Below are positions 45,905-57,893 of a DNA stretch of 64,000 nt, piece by piece. This DNA comes from Gonapodya prolifera JEL478 (lineage: Eukaryota > Monoblepharomycota > Monoblepharidomycetes > Monoblepharidales > Gonapodyaceae). Each line of letters opens with the position of its first letter. Within the stretch, counting starts at the first letter, position 1. Where the stretch lies: NCBI GenBank assembly GCA_001574975.1, contig KQ965762.1, positions 268,451-332,450 on the forward strand. Direction: 5' to 3'. The notes under the pieces are model-generated. The model was given only the letters and a program-made list of their open reading frames with translations. It made no database searches and was not told the DNA's origin. The position numbers and the translations under genes are program-made.

Positions 45905-47959
45905 ACACGGCTCGGCTCAATTCTTCGGACTCCGCGGTCTACATCGGGCCTGCTCTTCTCACTCCCGGAGTCCACACCACAGATCAACGTCCTGCAAGCC
46001 ATCCCGTTCGACAGTTTCTCCCTTCAAGGCTTCCATTTGTTCTACGCCTTGACGGGCTAATAGCGCTGGATTTGGTGGCTCCAAAAACCACAAAACGTCA
46101 TACCGGGTATGCCACAATTCTACCCAACGACGTCGCAAACCCGTCCTCAACATTCACTCCTTCAGCTCCTCCTTGCGTCACTTATACGAGCCTTGGACCA
46201 TCATTCACTCCTCATCAACTGTCGAACCTGACCTCATGAGTTCGGATTCAAGGTGTACGCATTTGAGCTGGGGCCCTGTTTGCACATCGACTGTACTTAG
46301 GTGCAGTATTGGATAGGCGGCAGGAGAGTAAAGTTTGCGAGACCGAGCTTTTCAAGTGAGTGCTTGGCCTTTTGGTGTCGCCGAACTGTGCAACGGGAAC
46401 ATCCGTTCACCTCCCCCTCCCGGCTCTCCCTCTCCAATTTCGCTTTCCGTACGTGATGTGAGCTAGGTTACTACCTTCTGCGCTTCGTCGAAGGGGACTA
46501 CGCGGCCGAGCGGCACCAGGACCTGTGCGGCGACATACTTTCTCTTCTTAGAGTTACACAATCTCAACCTTCGCTCATCTTATTAGAACTCTTCATTGTA
46601 CTGCTTATGCTCGTTATTAAAACATCCGGTCAGCATTACATAGTATGTTAAACGCTCGTACACAAAATGGCTTCCCACAATGTGGGCCTCGGGGTTGATC
46701 AAATGATGTTTGGGAAGTTTTCAGACCGATCGCCAAACTTGATTCCCGAAATACATAGTTAAGACTTCAAAATGGTAAGACCATCAACCAAACGTTTGCT
46801 TTCAACCCTCCTGCTCTGTCCCGGCTGGTTATGCTCAGAAAAGTCGATTTTGAGGGCCACCTGGGGAGGAAAACCTCAGCTCGAAATAACAAATCTCCTG
46901 GTAGAACGTGTTCTCACCTGTTCTGCAACCGAATCAACAAGTCGATCCTCCACTCCCTCATGAATCGCGTCACCGCAGCCATGTCACAAGTCAAATACTA
47001 AGAGTGAGACTCTGAAATGCAGTATCTACCAACAACCACCCGCATCCGAAACCTTGGTGGGTTTTCCCACCAAGAGGATCACTGCAGCCATGATCTTGGA
47101 TAGGTCCCATTTCAGCGTCGCTCCGCTCATATGCCTGACACGCTGGAGCCCAGACCACGTCGCATCTCGCTTTGGTGCGATAACAGAGCCACTTAAAGTG
47201 AGTACGGTGGAGGAAAACGTTCTGAGAGCGTGCTGGAGCGATTGTAGTCGTCTGTGTTTGAGTCGAGTGATCAGCGTAACTTGACGCCGGCATGCATACC
47301 TCCATCAATCACCCGTAGCCGGGTGTGGAAACTCTTTCTTGAGTGATGGCAAGCGTCGCGCTCATCGCTGTGAGTCCGCAGGGGTTGCCTGACCCTCGAG
47401 TTACGAAAATGTGAAATTCTGTGGAGTTGGAAGGACTACATTTTCATTTGTAAAATGTGAACTCTGATTTTCTATCATTCGTACATCTTTTCCTGGAAAA
47501 CGACAACATCCGAGGACTCAACAAATTCGAGAGTGTCTACACGTATGCAGCCATGCGGGCAAGCGTGAACGTGAGAGTTTGCCAGGTAAGGTACATTTTC
47601 GAGTGAGGGGTTCCATATGGTGTTGCGACTCGTGCACCACATTATCTTGTCACGTTCGCAACTAGCTGCCTTTTGCAGCTCGACGCGTATGACTTAGTAG
47701 CCCCGACGAAGTGGGCCGGCAAACGCAGTTGATGACGGGTGAACCTTTCCAGGTATTTGTTTGGAATTAAGACCGGACAGAGGTAGTCCCAACGGTCCTG
47801 TTTATATATTTCAACATGATTCATTTGTCGACCACATCTATGGAATGGCAGCCTCGTAACGATAGTGGTAAGGGGGTCGTGTGGCGGGAATCACTTGATT
47901 CATTATTGGAGGGCAACGTATCCCCGCGTTCATTCCGAAACCACGGCATAGCATATCAA
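45905..47959. other. Gene-poor interval beside the repeat
   Basis: The first 330 bases carry the open frame mentioned under the repeat. The rest shows only short frames and nothing I can assign. Confidence 0.45.
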
Positions 47960-48537
47960 TCACTCGGGGATAGCATCAGGGGTTGCGGCCGTGGGCTGTG
48001 CCGCGTTCGCGGGGTCGGAGTCTGTAGGTGAACTTGCAGGCATAGTCTGCGTTACGTCTGCTACAGGCGTCTCAGAGGGCTCCACAGAAGTAGCTGCGGG
48101 AGACGCTTCACTAACAGGTTCGCTCGCTGTCTTCTGGGCTTGCAGCACAGCTCGCTCGGCGAGACTGTGTTTGACCAATGTTCATAGAGGAACAGTGAGA
48201 AAGTCGATCGAAGGCGAATCGCGAACGCAAAGAATGCAGCTTACACGCCCAATAATTCACTTTGGAGACTCTTTCTGGCAGAAGATACTCTCTCCTGCAG
48301 TGCTACGGCCTTCCTTTCCTTTTGGTCGAGCTCTTCGGCGGCCTGGGCGAGCTCGCGCTCTCTCTTTTCGACTTCAACTTGGTTGAGAAGATGTTTTCCA
48401 AGATAGGTGATTGCGTCTATGTACGATGCTTTGTCCCGCAGAAGAGACGCAAATGCGATGGTGAGGTTATCCCCGACGCTCGATTGGAGGTACGCCGCGT
48501 CCATTCGCGCGCTTTCGATGTGTGGAGGAAGAGCCAT
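47960..48537 (-). CDS. Dpy-30-motif coiled-coil protein, possibly ciliary
   Basis: Two exons. The N-terminus MALPPHIESARMDAAYLQSS continues into SVGDNLTIAFASLLRDKASY and IDAITYLGKHLLNQ, matching the Dpy-30 helix-loop-helix pattern (YL-x-x-x-VG-x-x-L ... P/I-x-x-LG/A-x-x-LL). A charged coiled coil follows at once (VEVEKRERELAQAAEELDQK and ERKAVALQERVSSARKSL). The second exon is a disordered Ala/Ser/Pro/Thr-rich tail ending TAATPDAIPE. In COMPASS Sdc1 proteins the motif is near the C-terminus. An N-terminal motif followed by a coiled coil is more like radial-spoke and other ciliary Dpy-30 proteins, which dimerise and bind amphipathic helices. That placement is inference. The splice acceptor is the least certain part. 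Confidence 0.65.
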
Positions 48538-48989
48538 GGTGAAGAAGCGTTGTCAACTTGAGTCACACCGTTGAGTGTTGAAATTCGGAGGTGTATGTGA
48601 TTTTTATAGAGTACAAATCGGGGGTGGGGGGCCAATGGTCAAACTAAAAGTCTCAAAAGAATCGATCCTAAGAGGAGAGCCTTGCGGACGTGAGATGAAA
48701 GCTGCTGTAAGTCAGGCTCTGGCAGCGTTGATCTTCCCTTCGATACTGCTCTTCGACGAGTGCCTTACTCTCCCCATTGTCGTGGTCCCCTTACCAAACA
48801 CCCACGTTATAACCCTCGATGCCGACGAAAGCGCGCCGGAAATAATCAATTCTAGTCTTCTTTTACGTGCTTCTGGCGTGATTCGTCCAAATCCCGTCTT
48901 CTCGAGAAGTTATCGGAGAGGGATTGAGGACCTTTCAGCGATTGCCGAATCCGTCGACATTACAGCTTGCCGTGCCCATCTAAACTGCA
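48538..48989. promoter_or_regulatory. Shared 5' region of the Dpy-30 gene and the unknown nuclear-type gene
   Basis: About 450 bases between divergent starts. A plus-strand frame of up to 142 codons (to 49003) crosses it and slightly overlaps the next gene's start. It resembles no family and is not called. Confidence 0.35.
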
Positions 48990-51495
48990 ATGGGAAGCCC
49001 TAACGTGCAAGAAACGACGACCTTGTATTCCTCTCTGGAGGAATCGCGGACATCGTATTCCCATTCACCACCTCAACTCATTGATGCGATTGTGACAGCT
49101 TTTCGGCGCAGAAGCGGCAAGGTGGTGCCTCCCCATATTATATGGAGTGAGTGACGCTCAATTAGCGCTGATGAAGTGTTGTGCCAAAGTCATACGCTCT
49201 GCGTGCCCAAGATGACCTTCCTACTGCCGTCCGCGCCGCGTTTCCTTACAACGATGATCCTAAACGAATTGCTGTTTTCACGGCTTTGCTCAAGCATATC
49301 GCGACCGTGCCTTCCCTACGCTCTAACTTTCGCTCCAAGGTGGTGGATGTGGATGCGGAGATATGCGACATTTCTGCTCCGACGAAACCACTAAGAAGTG
49401 CTCAACCGAATCTCGCCCATTCATTTAACGGCTTTCCAAAGCAGAACGTCGAGACTCGCTTTGCTTGGGTTGGTCCAGACGCCGACAACGTGGTCACCAA
49501 CAACAGAGTCGGTGTCGCGCAGAGCAATCCAGTGAAACGAGAACCACCTCCCTCTTCTGATTCGTTCGTTGATATCTTGGCGAGCTCACCGTCTCGTGCC
49601 GAAGCCTCTCCATCATTCGTCGGATCGAGTGTTTCCGTTTACCCACTCATACAAGTTGCTGTGAAGCGTGGCAACTACGATATCCCAATGTCACGAACAT
49701 TCGGTGTCGTTTCTAATGCCTCGTTTCGATCGGGCTCGCCAATGCCGATCCCTGAGCTTGAACCATTTCCCCTTGATGGTCTACGGGTTCCACAGGAGCT
49801 CATTCCGGCGTTGACACCATCAGTTGGTCCTGTAAATCCAATCAGCAGACCCCATTTACAACAGTTTGTTCACTCTCCCTCGTCCTTGCCGAAGCAGAGA
49901 GTATCTGCTATCGCACCACCAAAGCCCGCTGCAGTTCCCACCTCTGCTGCTGTGACACCCAAGAGGAGTCGTGGTCGAAAGAACAAGCGAGGCTCTGTCA
50001 TTGCACACCTAACTTCCAAAGGGGCATTCGCGCAAAGTCCGGAGAGGGTCGACTGGACCATCCTTACTGGCAAGGATTTACGTTCCTCTGTTCTGGAGAT
50101 TATGAAAATGAATGTGGGGAAATCTTTAAGTTATCAAGACATTTGGGGTGAGCTTCGGTGCTCTCTTGCTGCTGTCCTCCATCCAATTCCACTTCCAAAC
50201 GTTCATCAGATCACCTGCCGCCCGCACTTGCCTCCACGTACCACCCAAGCTACTCCCCCGCACGGCGTCTACACCGCTTTGCTATGATGGTTCGTGGAGT
50301 AGCCCGTGCGAACGTGTCCCACGTTCGCCGGATCAAGGGCGGCGAGCTTGGTCGCGGTAAAGTTGGGTGGATGTGGATGGACAAAGTGACCGAATCCCTC
50401 TTGCCAAAGAAGAGAAACGTTCGTGCTGATCAGATCCCGAGTGATGAAGACGATGAATTGGATGAGAGCGAAGAGGACGAGGAGGCTGCACCTCCATTCA
50501 GGAACCTGCGCTCGAAGAGCAAACGGAACTCGTTCGCGGAATCCGATTCGGATGGTGATGCCCTACTCGAACGTCCCTGGAAGCGTGCCAGTGTTTCTAC
50601 GAGTCCCACCGCCTCCCGCGGTCGATTCCACTCTCTAAATGGTAGCCAATTCTCGAACACCTCCCCTATTCTCGAAGACGCAGGCGATATCGCGCCCTCG
50701 AGTGACGATGATGACGAGGAAGGATCTTGGCCTGTGGATGAGGTGGAACTTGCCGAAAGATGGCGGCGCCGTCGAGAAAGCATTCTTGAGGATGGACCTC
50801 GCCCTACCGATAAGATGGTCGATGAAGCGTATGGCTCCAACCCCCAACACATTGCAGGGGCACCTTTGACTGCTGTATACTCGCACTCGCCTAATCTACC
50901 CCCACTACCACCAACTTTCAACCGCTCTTACACCATACCCACCAGCCCAAAACGTGGACCGAGGATATTCGATCCAGCGGATGAGCGCCCAACCATGTCA
51001 CCAATGTCGATGGTTGCTCAAACCCTGGTAAACTTGCGCAATGCCCAAGTTCCGCAAGATGGCGTTTCCTCGCCTGTGTTGCGATCCGCATCGCCGGATG
51101 ATTTGATGCAGCTGGATGAAGCGTGCGATTCTGTGACGGAAGAGATTGAGAGCCAAGTGTTCCGGAGAATTTCGGGGTCAGGCGGAGAGCAAATAGCAGG
51201 GAATATTGATGTGTTCGAGGAGATCACGTTTTCTATCCCCAAATTGACTGCAGTTTCCGACGCAAAATTGAACGGGTTGTCCATCACACCCAAATCGGAC
51301 TCAGACGCAACCTGTGCACCATCTTCTCCCACAATGTCGTCGCTGGATTCTTTCAAAGCACCCAACAACCCTAATATCAACGTAGCGATATGGTCATATT
51401 CGGAGAGGATACGCAGCTGGGAGGACGAAGGTAGAAAGCTCGAGGAAGAAGGGAAACGCCTGATGAACTGGAAAGCAAAAGTTTTGATGGAATAA
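48990..51495 (+). CDS. Large, mostly disordered protein with a central wing-like domain, unrecognised
   Basis: Three exons (48990-49121, 49190-50147, 50210-51495), all in phase, giving about 790 residues. The N-terminus has a helical block (PPQLIDAIVTAFRRRSGK joined to YALRAQDDLPTAVRAAFPYN and RIAVFTALLKHIATVPSLRS). A basic patch RSRGRKNKRGSV precedes a conserved-looking domain split by intron 2: TGKDLRSSVLEIMKMNVGKS, LSYQDIW then DHLPPALASTYHPSYSPARR, RFAMMVRGVARANVSHVRRI and LGRGKVGWMWMD. It resembles a small winged helix in layout. An acidic run (DEDDELDESEEDEEAAP) and long Ser/Pro/Asp-rich regions follow. A final coiled-coil-like helix (SERIRSWEDEGRKLEEEGKR) closes it. Basic and acidic patches suggest a nuclear regulator or chromatin-associated protein; this is inference. 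Confidence 0.7.
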
Positions 51496-52778
51496 TGGTG
51501 TCGTATCGTCAACGGGGCATTTATCCCATCATACCGACGTAATGAATTCCTCTCCTGAGCATGATATTTGCAGGCCTTTAATACCAACACATATGTACAG
51601 TTTGCGAATCAAATCTTCAATCCATTTTCAATTTTTAAGTCAGGGGCTACTCTCGTGGAGGCATATTTCATTATTGACAAAGGCAAAACTTTTCCCGTTC
51701 TCACTTTCAACTTGGGCAGTCGTTGAGAAATTCCGTCTAGCTCGTCAAAAAAAGAATGGATGGGAAGAGCGAACCCTGTCACTCCAACGTTATCAGCAGT
51801 TGCTGTAGCGTCTTCGTTCCAAAGCCTGAACCAAGCAAGAACGAAAGAGATTTATGACCCATTCCCTCTCCTAGAGAGCATCCCAAGTAGCGGATTGTAC
51901 TATGCGTCGTTGATAAGTGAAAATGATTTTTTGAGTTCCACGTTTACTGGTACATACGACGACCGACGACCCCACAGAGAAGCGAACCAAGGCCTTACAA
52001 TTGCATGTAGGTTGCTTTGGCTAGAGACGAGCCACGTGAAGTACTACAGACTGAGGAGGTATGCAAAGTCTGAGCGCTTACATAACGCGATAACTGAGGC
52101 TTACGAGCACACTTCTTTGCCATGAGATACTAAACGGGGTACTTTTGACGAGCTTCACGCTCTTTCTCGCTGCCTACCGGTACTTCCGGAACGAGGACAC
52201 GGGTTTGGTCGCTTCCCGCCCAGACCAGCAAGCCCCGCGCTACCCCGCTGCCCGATCCTGGGCTGCAGCATTGGGCAGGGTATCTCCGCTGCGGATTTTC
52301 CTTCTCCACATCCGAGTGTGTAGGGTCTGTTTGCTAGGATTCCCCGAGGTGACTAATACCGCCCGTCAGGTGGCATCCCGGCCAAAGTTGGTCCATTTGC
52401 GCAGGGAATGGACGTCGAAGTCTAGCGAATACTGAGCCTTCTTCGTTACGTGCGCGTCTCTTGTTTGCTACAATTAGAAGCGGTTTGAATGTAATTTAAT
52501 TCAGCTCGGATGTGTGGTGTCCCGACCCAAGGACTCAGGCATCGGGTGCTGCCAGCACCAGCTGAAACGATTTTCCGTCCACTTGTCTGACACTTTGACG
52601 CGGTCTTGGCATGGCGCACAAGCAAAACGCGGCGTGTTATAAATGCTGATCACCTTAGAAAGCCAGGTGGCCGTCAGGGAGTTTGAAGAGAGCACCGGGT
52701 CCCTTCGCCACAAGCACCAACCGAGCACCCGGTCTGGGCGGTATCCAAGGGGACGAAGACGCCGACGCTTTGACATCG
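51496..52778. other. Interval without a supported gene
   Basis: An open frame at 51760-52125 (121 codons) has an unremarkable composition and matches nothing I recognise. The rest is likely 3' and 5' flanking DNA of the adjacent genes. Confidence 0.4.
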
Positions 52779-54910
52779 ATGGCAACGCAATCGTGGGAGC
52801 AGATTCATAGCGAGATGGGGGCAGCGGGGGAGGAGCAGTCGTCCCCCGTCTTGAGGGAGAAGCGTATTCGAATTGATAAGGTGTGTGTTTGACATCCAAC
52901 AAACGCTCGAGACCACGAGGGATGCTAACCTCACACTCTAGGCGTGCGATGCCTGCTGTCGGAGGAAGAAGGTGAGAAGGCCACTTGAGTTGCCCCGCGA
53001 GGCTCTGGAACCTCCACGTCCGACGATTTTCCGCCTCCCTCGACTCTAGCGCTGTGATGGCCAGCAGCCCAAATGCACTCGCTGCGCGTGAGTACTGACT
53101 CACACTCCTCTCGTTCGCATTTCCGCATCTCTCCTTGACGTAATCCTCCCATCATAAGCGACGCGGGGATCGCCTGTACCTACAAGCGCGTCTACGGACG
53201 ACGGAATACTCCCGGCTCTGCCAATCCACGTCGACCAAGGGCGCGAGGGAAGGGCAAGTTCGATGCCTACGGGTCCGACAGCGACTCGGACAAGGGCGAG
53301 TTCGAAAACACCGACTGGGACCCCGAGTACGGAGGAACTCCGATGCTGAATCCCGCAGAAATCACGCCAGGGACTCTGGCCAGTCCTTCTACGTCCCAAC
53401 GTAGTGCCATCCAGGCAGAGCCGGGCGTACCAGCCGGTATGACATCGTACTTCCCCATGCACACCGTCGGCAACGACCCTGCAGCCTTCCACTTGGCTCT
53501 GGAGCGAGCTCAGGCCATGCCCCAAGTATCTCTGGGCGCCTTGTAAGTGTCGCATTTTCATTCATCTCCCAGTCCAAGTTTTGACACTCGAACCCACCTC
53601 ACTCCAGGCTCGCCTCCAACGTCCTCATCGCCCCATCACCACGCCAGCCCGAGATTCCAATCGACACCCACATCCCGAACCCTCCCGATCCAAACATGGC
53701 GCCATCATCGCAGTTCTGGTTTCCTCCCTTCGGCGAAATGGATCCCGGCCTGCCTGGCGGTATCGATCCTGGATATCCCGGGATGCATCCCGGCATCGCC
53801 CCCGAGCAATTTTCCGGTTGGCTCTTCCCAGGTCTCAACGTCGGACACTTACCTACACCCACGTTGTCCTCCAGGCCGCTTGGGGAGCCCGAGCGGGGAG
53901 TGCAAGCGACCCCGAGGAGCCAATCCCAAGCACAGGCCGGCTTGACACCGCAGCCGCTGTCAACCGACGCCCTTGCTGGCGGACTTCAAATCGCAGGATC
54001 GGACGAGACCCGCCAGGCTACGTCATTCGCGCAGCATCAGCAGTTTTCGCACCAGTTCGGTCCGCAACCGCCGCACGCCGAAGGCACCTCCATCCCGACA
54101 TTCAACACCGCGCAGCCTTCTTCAGCAGGACAAATCCCGTCGTCGCTGCAGATATCCTCGACCACCAACTTCTATTTCGGGAACAATGGATACCCCTTCA
54201 ACCTCCTTTCGCCGTCGCAGCTTCCGCAAGCTGGATCAGGATACGGTGCCGAACAGCAACAGCAGCACCAAGCCCAACTCGCCAGGAACCCATCGGCAGC
54301 TCAAGCCTCTTCATTTTCGCAGTTTTCCCCGGGAGGAGGATACGACGGCGGTGTCGGCGGACTCCAGAGCCACACTCAGTTCGACATGAACTCTGCAGCT
54401 CCCGTCATGACACCCTCTCAATACCAATCGGCACTTCTCAGTCGCGGCCTCCAAACCCCGGCTTCTGCTTCTGGGCAACAACCAATGTGGAACGGTCCCC
54501 CGCAACCCTCGTACCTCGCTGCCGCCGCCGCCGCGTCTTCCCGCCCGCCACTCCCACAGCGCAAAGTCAGCGACCCGGAGCTCTTCATGCGCCAGATCCA
54601 ACGCGCTGGTGACGCAACTTGGCAGGGGCCCTCGGGCGGGTTCGTCCTTCGCAACCCGTCTGCCCTCACGAGCCGCATGAACATGAGGGCGCTGAGCGGT
54701 GTCGGAGCCCTCGCGAACGACCGGATAAAATCCCCCGACGAGCAGGGCACCACGTCTCTCTTCCAGGCCGCCAGCGCGCCGGTGCCGGGAGTGTACCTCG
54801 CCGGTGGAGCGAGGCAGTTCATGGGACTCAACAACGGGAGGCCGCCGGCGTTATCAGCGAGCGTGGCGGACGAGGCGATGATGAGGGATTACTTCTCCGC
54901 ATTGAAGTGA
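52779..54910 (+). CDS. Zn2Cys6 transcription factor with Gln/Ser/Pro-rich region
   Basis: Exons 52779-52880, 52942-52971 (30 bases), 53050-53087 (38 bases), then two large ones. The zinc cluster is assembled from IRIDK, ACDACCRRKK, RCDGQQPKCTRC and A/DAGIACTYKR, with C-x2-C-x6-C-x6-C-x2-C-x6-C spacing. A basic linker (GRRNTPGSANPRRPRARGKG) and an acidic stretch (SDSDSDKGEFENTDWDPEYG) follow. The remaining region is low-complexity, rich in Gln, Pro, Gly and Ser (for example EQQQQHQAQLARNPSAAQAS). The C-terminus has RKVSDPELFMRQIQRAGD, GGFVLRNPSALTSRMNMRAL and ADEAMMRDYFSALK. No fungal-specific middle domain is visible. The ATG at 52779 is the first in frame. Its zinc-cluster exons have the same lengths as those of the factor at 60.9 kb. 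Confidence 0.88.
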
Positions 54911-57893
54911 TGCCCGCAGCCCGGTCGGGGGAGCGGGGGGAAGGGCGGTTGGGAGAGCTGGTATGATTCTGGAAGTCGTGTCGGTGGGCGAGGCCTATGT
55001 ACATTATGTGGACGATCCCCTCTCTTGCATTGTTGCTGCTTCTCGGTCAACGTCGCGTGCACTGCATTCTAACCCACTTTGGAATTCTGTCACCGGTGGT
55101 ATTCGCATGTACATTAGTTCCTTAGACCCGTTACATCTTAATTTCTGCTCTGAAATTAATTACATTTTCTTTGACCTTCATTCCGCTCCAAATGAAGGAA
55201 AGAGCGACAAATTCGAACTCGTTGTCCAAGGGTACCTCTCCAACAGCTCGGGCCCGATACGCTCATTGCATACACCAAAGATGATGATGTTCGTTAACAG
55301 AGTGACATTATACCTCGATACAATCCAGTATCTTGGGCCATAAGTATAACTTCATTGGAAAGTGAGGTTGGCGAGGTGACCACGTCCGACCCACGTAAGC
55401 CCAACGCAGGCGAGACGTACCAGACACTGCATCACTCACATTAACGCGATTTCCAGTGTCCAATGTCTCTCGGACCTCCTCCCTCAAGACCGGAACCCAA
55501 TCCAACTTATGGGTTCAACAACTCCGACCAGCTTTCCTGTTTCCAGTGTTTTCAGACCTCCCTAACGTTGCTAAGTCACCTAGTTGTCCACGCCTGTGCA
55601 GAAAGCCTTCCCTTGGGCACCAGTCGCAATGTGGCTAGTCAACAAAGGCGATCGGAAGTGGCCGAATCCGGCACCTTGCCATCGTCTTCCGCTCTCCAGC
55701 TCCACCGCTGTCCGCGCATCGACGGGGTTGTGTTGGTTGCCTGTTTTGCGTTGTGTTGATGGTATCAGGCACGAAAGGTTGAGGTAGCGGCTAATAATTC
55801 AAAAGATGTTCCGGGCACTTCCAAGGACCGCACGTTGCTCGATTTGACCATTTCAAGTCCGCTTGTTACTTCCACTTGCTATATATACTATAATCTATAC
55901 GGAAAAATGGCTGCGCTGTGGCAGATCCGCCGATTCGACGATGGTGAGGTCACCGTGACACTCAACTGCCCACTCCCCGTTGCACGTCTCTCGCCAGAGG
56001 AATTTCGCTAGTTTTCTCGTGTAATCATATTTGATGAGAGACGAGTCCGTCGGCGCCCTTCGCTCGGCATCCTCTTGCGATGTTCCACCAGCATTTATGG
56101 TGTCGTCACCATCCCCCCCCCTCCCCGTCCACACGTCCGCAGGAACTCCTTTTGTGTCTCACATTGGTCACGGCACACAGCAGTCGATCTCCACTCTTTT
56201 TCTATCGCGCGTTCGTGCACGACCTCAAAACTCTGCCCAAACCGCGGGATCCCAACCAAACACCTCGTGACCGGTTGCGACGGATTTTCGGTCTTCGACA
56301 CCTCGGTCGCCCACTCGCCTTCACCTTCGTGGTATCGGTTCATCTTTTCAACTAGCGGGGAGACCAGTGAAGCGACGTTGCGGCGAGCTTGGAAGGTTCG
56401 AGTGCGTGACTGTGTGTACTTCGCCAATTCGCTTTCTCCGTCTGAATCGCCCTCTTTCAGAGTCCTTTGGGCGATTCTCAAACGTCTTAGAAAAATCATG
56501 TCTCGCCACTCAAGTCTTTAAGCTGGAGAAGCCCTGCAGTGGCTTCGGCGGGGGGTTGGATGGAATTTTGGAAACGTCCGGAAGCGTAGGAAGAACCGAC
56601 GAGCAGGGAGAATACGGATGGATTTGAGCATGGAAACAGAGATATGTTTTATCAGATTTGCAGGTGACGAAGTCGTATCTGAGGTGAGCCTTTGTCTCCA
56701 ATTATGCTTCGCAGTTTGCCTGATGTGCTCTTCACTCCACACGGCAGGTCCGACAAACATATAACCACGGGCTACAAGCCACCACATCCTCTTTCGCGCT
56801 CCTTCACTCGTAGCCTCAAAATTGCAGCCGCCCACCCCTCCCTCCCGTTCAACCTGCCGGCACCAGCCTCGATCTCACACAAACATTCACACACTCCTAC
56901 CGCCATCTCCGCGCCGCACCGCTCGAGCCGAGGGACAAGTAGGGTGACGCCCTTTCCAACGCAGGACATTCGGGGTCGACCTAGTCACCGATGTCGCTGA
57001 CGCACAACACACGTCCTGGAAACGACGTCTCCACAAAGCATCGAATACCGCTCCCATTTTCTCACATCTCAAAGATCTCCGTCATCGCGCGCGACCCCGC
57101 CGCTCACAACCACCAACCCCCGCCAAATACACCGCCAACTTCCCTCTGACCGAGCCATCTCCACGTCTCACCCCACGCCCTTTCGTCGGGGCAGTGAGCT
57201 GCGAGCCCTGGGGCGGGGTGGCCAGCCCATGGGCTGGTGGCGGTGGATCTCGACCAGACGTGAACGCCCTTGAGGAACTTTGAAGCGCACATGCCAGCTG
57301 CCCCCCGTCCCGCCCGACCCGTACTCACGCGGAACCGGCAAGCTTTGTGGGCCGGAGAAGATAACCGTCGTGGAGGGTTAGCCCTGTGCGTCCGGGGCGG
57401 CGACGAGGATCCGTATTGTGTCATAACAGACGAGCGCCATGGAGATGAGGATTCGGACGAGCTGGTGCTTTGAGAGGACGTGAAAGTGGAACGGTTCTTC
57501 CACCCCGCAGGAGTTTTATTGAAATAGTGGATGACGGTGCCGGAGTTCAGGAACGAAGTTGGACGGGCGCGACGGTTGGAGATGTAAGTCGCGCTGAAAA
57601 GATCTGCACGATGACGTGTTCGAAGGAATACTGTTTTAGACTATGCAATGCATGGGTTTGAATATTTTCAATGCAGTAATGTTATCAACATGTGCGTGCG
57701 AATGACCGTCTGTCAGTGCCAAACGAAAGTTCCGGAGCATCTCAAACAAATGCTCAGTCCTCCCTGCGGTCTTCCAGATGCATATCTTCCACATCAAAAT
57801 CAAACGGCCAGGCTCCAAACGATTGACTCTTTGATCTAAGCACCCGAGGAACATTTTCGTGAATGCCCCAAACGACAAAATTTTTTGCCCCCC
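54911..57893. other. Interval with weak coding signals
   Basis: About 3 kb between a transcription factor and the FAD monooxygenase, both pointing into it. Coding-like minus-strand stretches exist at 55895-56499 (listed), 56700-56835 (GARKRMWWLVARGYMFVGPA) and 57180-57290. I could not assemble them into a gene. Confidence 0.35.
55895..56499 (-). CDS. Possible hypothetical gene crossing a G9 run
   Basis: The minus strand reads from about ARRNVASLVSPLVEKMNRYH through ETQKEFLRTCGRGG. A run of nine G (56113-56121) lets another frame continue as DGDDTINAGGTSQEDAERRA to YTRKLAKFLWRETCNGEW and a stop at 55895. The two frames join smoothly if the run differs by one base, so either the run is mis-sequenced or the gene is broken. 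No family recognised; N-terminus not found. Confidence 0.3.

Noticed and set aside
48575-49003. 142-codon frame in the spacer upstream of the unknown nuclear-type gene
   Set aside because: It overlaps the downstream start, has no recognisable domain and could be chance.
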